A DNA stretch of 64,000 nucleotides. Source: Aestuariimicrobium sp. p3-SID1156. GTDB lineage: Bacteria; Actinomycetota; Actinomycetes; Propionibacteriales; Propionibacteriaceae. Under the pieces are notes generated by a model. It ran no database searches. It saw only the letters and a program-made list of their open reading frames with translations, and was not told where the DNA came from. The stretch spans positions 248,001 to 312,000 of the forward strand of contig NZ_JALXXB010000001.1 of assembly GCF_025144225.1 (NCBI RefSeq). Direction: 5' to 3'. The position numbers and the translations under genes were made by a program. This document shows, piece by piece, positions 62,904 to 64,000 of the stretch. Each line of letters begins with the position of its first letter. Position 1 is the stretch's first letter.

Positions 62904-63998
62904 TCAGCTGCCGATCGGGTGGGACAGGACCAGAAGGCGATCCGGGTCCATCTGGTCCCGAATCGCGCCCAGCCGTTCCCACGACGCGACCGGATACAGG
63001 CTCTCGGAAGGAGCCGGCCGGTTCGTGAAGTTGGCAAACCGCCGACCCGTCGACCAGGGCTGCATCGCCTCGACCAGCACAGAGCCGGCTTCGACCCCGG
63101 CAGCGGCCATCTCAGGGGTCGCCGCGATCGCGGCGGTGAACAGCGCGTACTGCCCCGCAAGTGAGCCCACCGCCCCCGCGCCCACAGGTGCTTCGCCCAG
63201 AGCGCCGCCGAGATGCCGCAGTTCAGCGGCCAGCAGCGGGCTCCCGGAGGGGACGGCGGTGATGAAGGCCTCCACCGCCGCGTCATCCAGGTGGGTCAGT
63301 AGGGCGTGGTCCGAGACCGACGGTGTCGGACCTTCCGGATCCAGGTGGATGCGGGTCACGGCAGGCGCCGGGATGCGTGCGAACGTGTCGATCTCGGGCG
63401 ACAACGCCCGCAACGGCTCCAGAAGTTCCGCGGCCCTCCGATCATCCTCCAGGATCGCGCCGTCGATGACGACCAGTTCACGACCCCGCACGGGCTCTGG
63501 AACCTCGGGCAGCGGTGGCACGGTCAGCAGGCGCAGAGACGTTGTCGCGGTGTCGGGGACAGTCCCGGTCCAGCGCACCCAGGCCGGAACCACCTCTGCG
63601 GCGCAGCTGCGGTCCCAGGCGAGCATCCCGGCAGGGACGTCCACATGGGGGAGTAGTTGGAGCTCGACGCTGGTGACGATCCCGAAAGAACCTCCTCCCC
63701 CACGCACAGCCCAGAACAGGTCGGCATTCTCCGAGTCAGAGCAGCGGACCACGTCCCCGGAGGCGGTCACCACCTGAGCCGAGCGCAGCTGGTTGCAGCC
63801 GAGCCCGTAGCGCCGCGAGTACCAGCCGATGCCGCCACCCAGCAGGAAGCCGATCGCCGCCACGTCCGGCGCACTGCCATGGTTCGCGGTGAAACCGTGC
63901 GGTGCCGCCGCGTCCAGCACGTGCTGCCACAGTGCACCGGGCCCGATGACTGCGAGCCCCGCTTCCGGGTCGATGGTGACGGAATCGAGCCGACCCAG
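62904..63998 (-). CDS. FAD-linked oxidoreductase (PCMH/BBE type), 5' end outside the window
   Basis: At least 364 codons in view; the frame stays open past the right edge, so the start is missing. The PCMH FAD-binding domain is seen in GFLLGGGIGWYSRRYGLG, NADLFWAVRGGGGSFGIVTSVEL and, upstream of position 63920, DSVTIDPEAGLAVIGPGALW. The C-terminal MDPDRLLVLSHPI is a BBE-like ending. Family members oxidise alcohols, amines or sugars with O2 (6-hydroxynicotine oxidase-like); the substrate is unknown. It lies 32 bp upstream of yaaA on the same strand. Confidence 0.87.
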   Translation of the reverse strand: MGRLDSVTIDPEAGLAVIGPGALWQHVLDAAAPHGFTANHGSAPDVAAIGFLLGGGIGWYSRRYGLGCNQLRSAQVVTASGDVVRCSDSENADLFWAVRGGGGSFGIVTSVELQLLPHVDVPAGMLAWDRSCAAEVVPAWVRWTGTVPDTATTSLRLLTVPPLPEVPEPVRGRELVVIDGAILEDDRRAAELLEPLRALSPEIDTFARIPAPAVTRIHLDPEGPTPSVSDHALLTHLDDAAVEAFITAVPSGSPLLAAELRHLGGALGEAPVGAGAVGSLAGQYALFTAAIAATPEMAAAGVEAGSVLVEAMQPWSTGRRFANFTNRPAPSESLYPVASWERLGAIRDQMDPDRLLVLSHPIGS

Positions 63999-64000
63999 CC

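Overview
The window is a gene-dense, high-GC stretch of chromosome from an actinomycete. Support comes from a WhiB regulator, a SigE-family sigma factor, LytR-CpsA-Psr and LytR_C wall proteins, GTP-type PEP carboxykinase, menaquinone synthesis (menB), the actinobacterial tadA-associated acidic protein, and many start codons placed 6-7 nt after a TAnnnT hexamer (leaderless genes). Gene content and order fit Propionibacteriaceae, but that family assignment is inference. I see no IS element, prophage, integrase or CRISPR array; it reads as chromosomal backbone plus a few transport, sugar and nitrogen-oxide modules.

1-16 kb: aat (5' end cut by the window) and an Fpg/Nei glycosylase overlap. Then come a WXG100-like small protein, pheA, a PAP2-diacylglycerol kinase fusion divergent from serS, a HAD phosphatase, a WhiB protein with an extra C-terminal HTH, and a two-gene ABC exporter whose nucleotide-binding domains are degenerate in complementary ways. 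A DUF3072 protein, a PoxB-like enzyme and argG follow; argG is preceded by two ARG-box-like palindromes.

15.5-25.6 kb: ppx/gppA, an MFS transporter, a quinone oxidoreductase, tRNA-Ser(UGA) followed after one base by a membrane-protein gene, an LCP protein, tRNA-Ser(GCU), a frameshifted hypothetical gene, pckG, tRNA-Arg(ACG) and glycerate kinase.

25.6-45 kb: a three-gene operon (degenerate ABC ATPase, YhgE/Pip membrane protein, TetR) with an 18-bp perfect palindrome over its promoter. Next are an S9 peptidase, a LURP-one protein, a DUF1345 membrane protein, a 68-bp near-perfect hairpin, a GH13 branching-enzyme-like protein, a P-loop kinase, menB, GNAT-upp, the tadA pair, tRNA-Ser(CGA), LytR_C and a HerA-like ATPase.

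41.5-54 kb: an NgcEFG-like aminosugar ABC transporter divergent from a GlcNAc-kinase-like gene, with palindromes between them. EcsC, a glycerophosphodiesterase, an FGGY kinase, an sn-glycerol-1-phosphate dehydrogenase-like gene, DUF2252 and a beta-propeller hydrolase follow. 54-64 kb: a SigE-type sigma factor with a translationally coupled membrane protein, a FUSC-type membrane protein overlapping a sortase tail to tail, a large membrane-fused copper nitrite reductase, a degenerate Nudix protein, yaaA, and an FAD-linked oxidoreductase running off the right edge.

Working links seen in the sequence: nucleoside salvage and tRNA editing (upp; tadA with its expected substrate tRNA-Arg(ACG)), gluconeogenesis (pckG, glycerate kinase), aminosugar uptake plus phosphorylation, and denitrification-type nitrite reduction.
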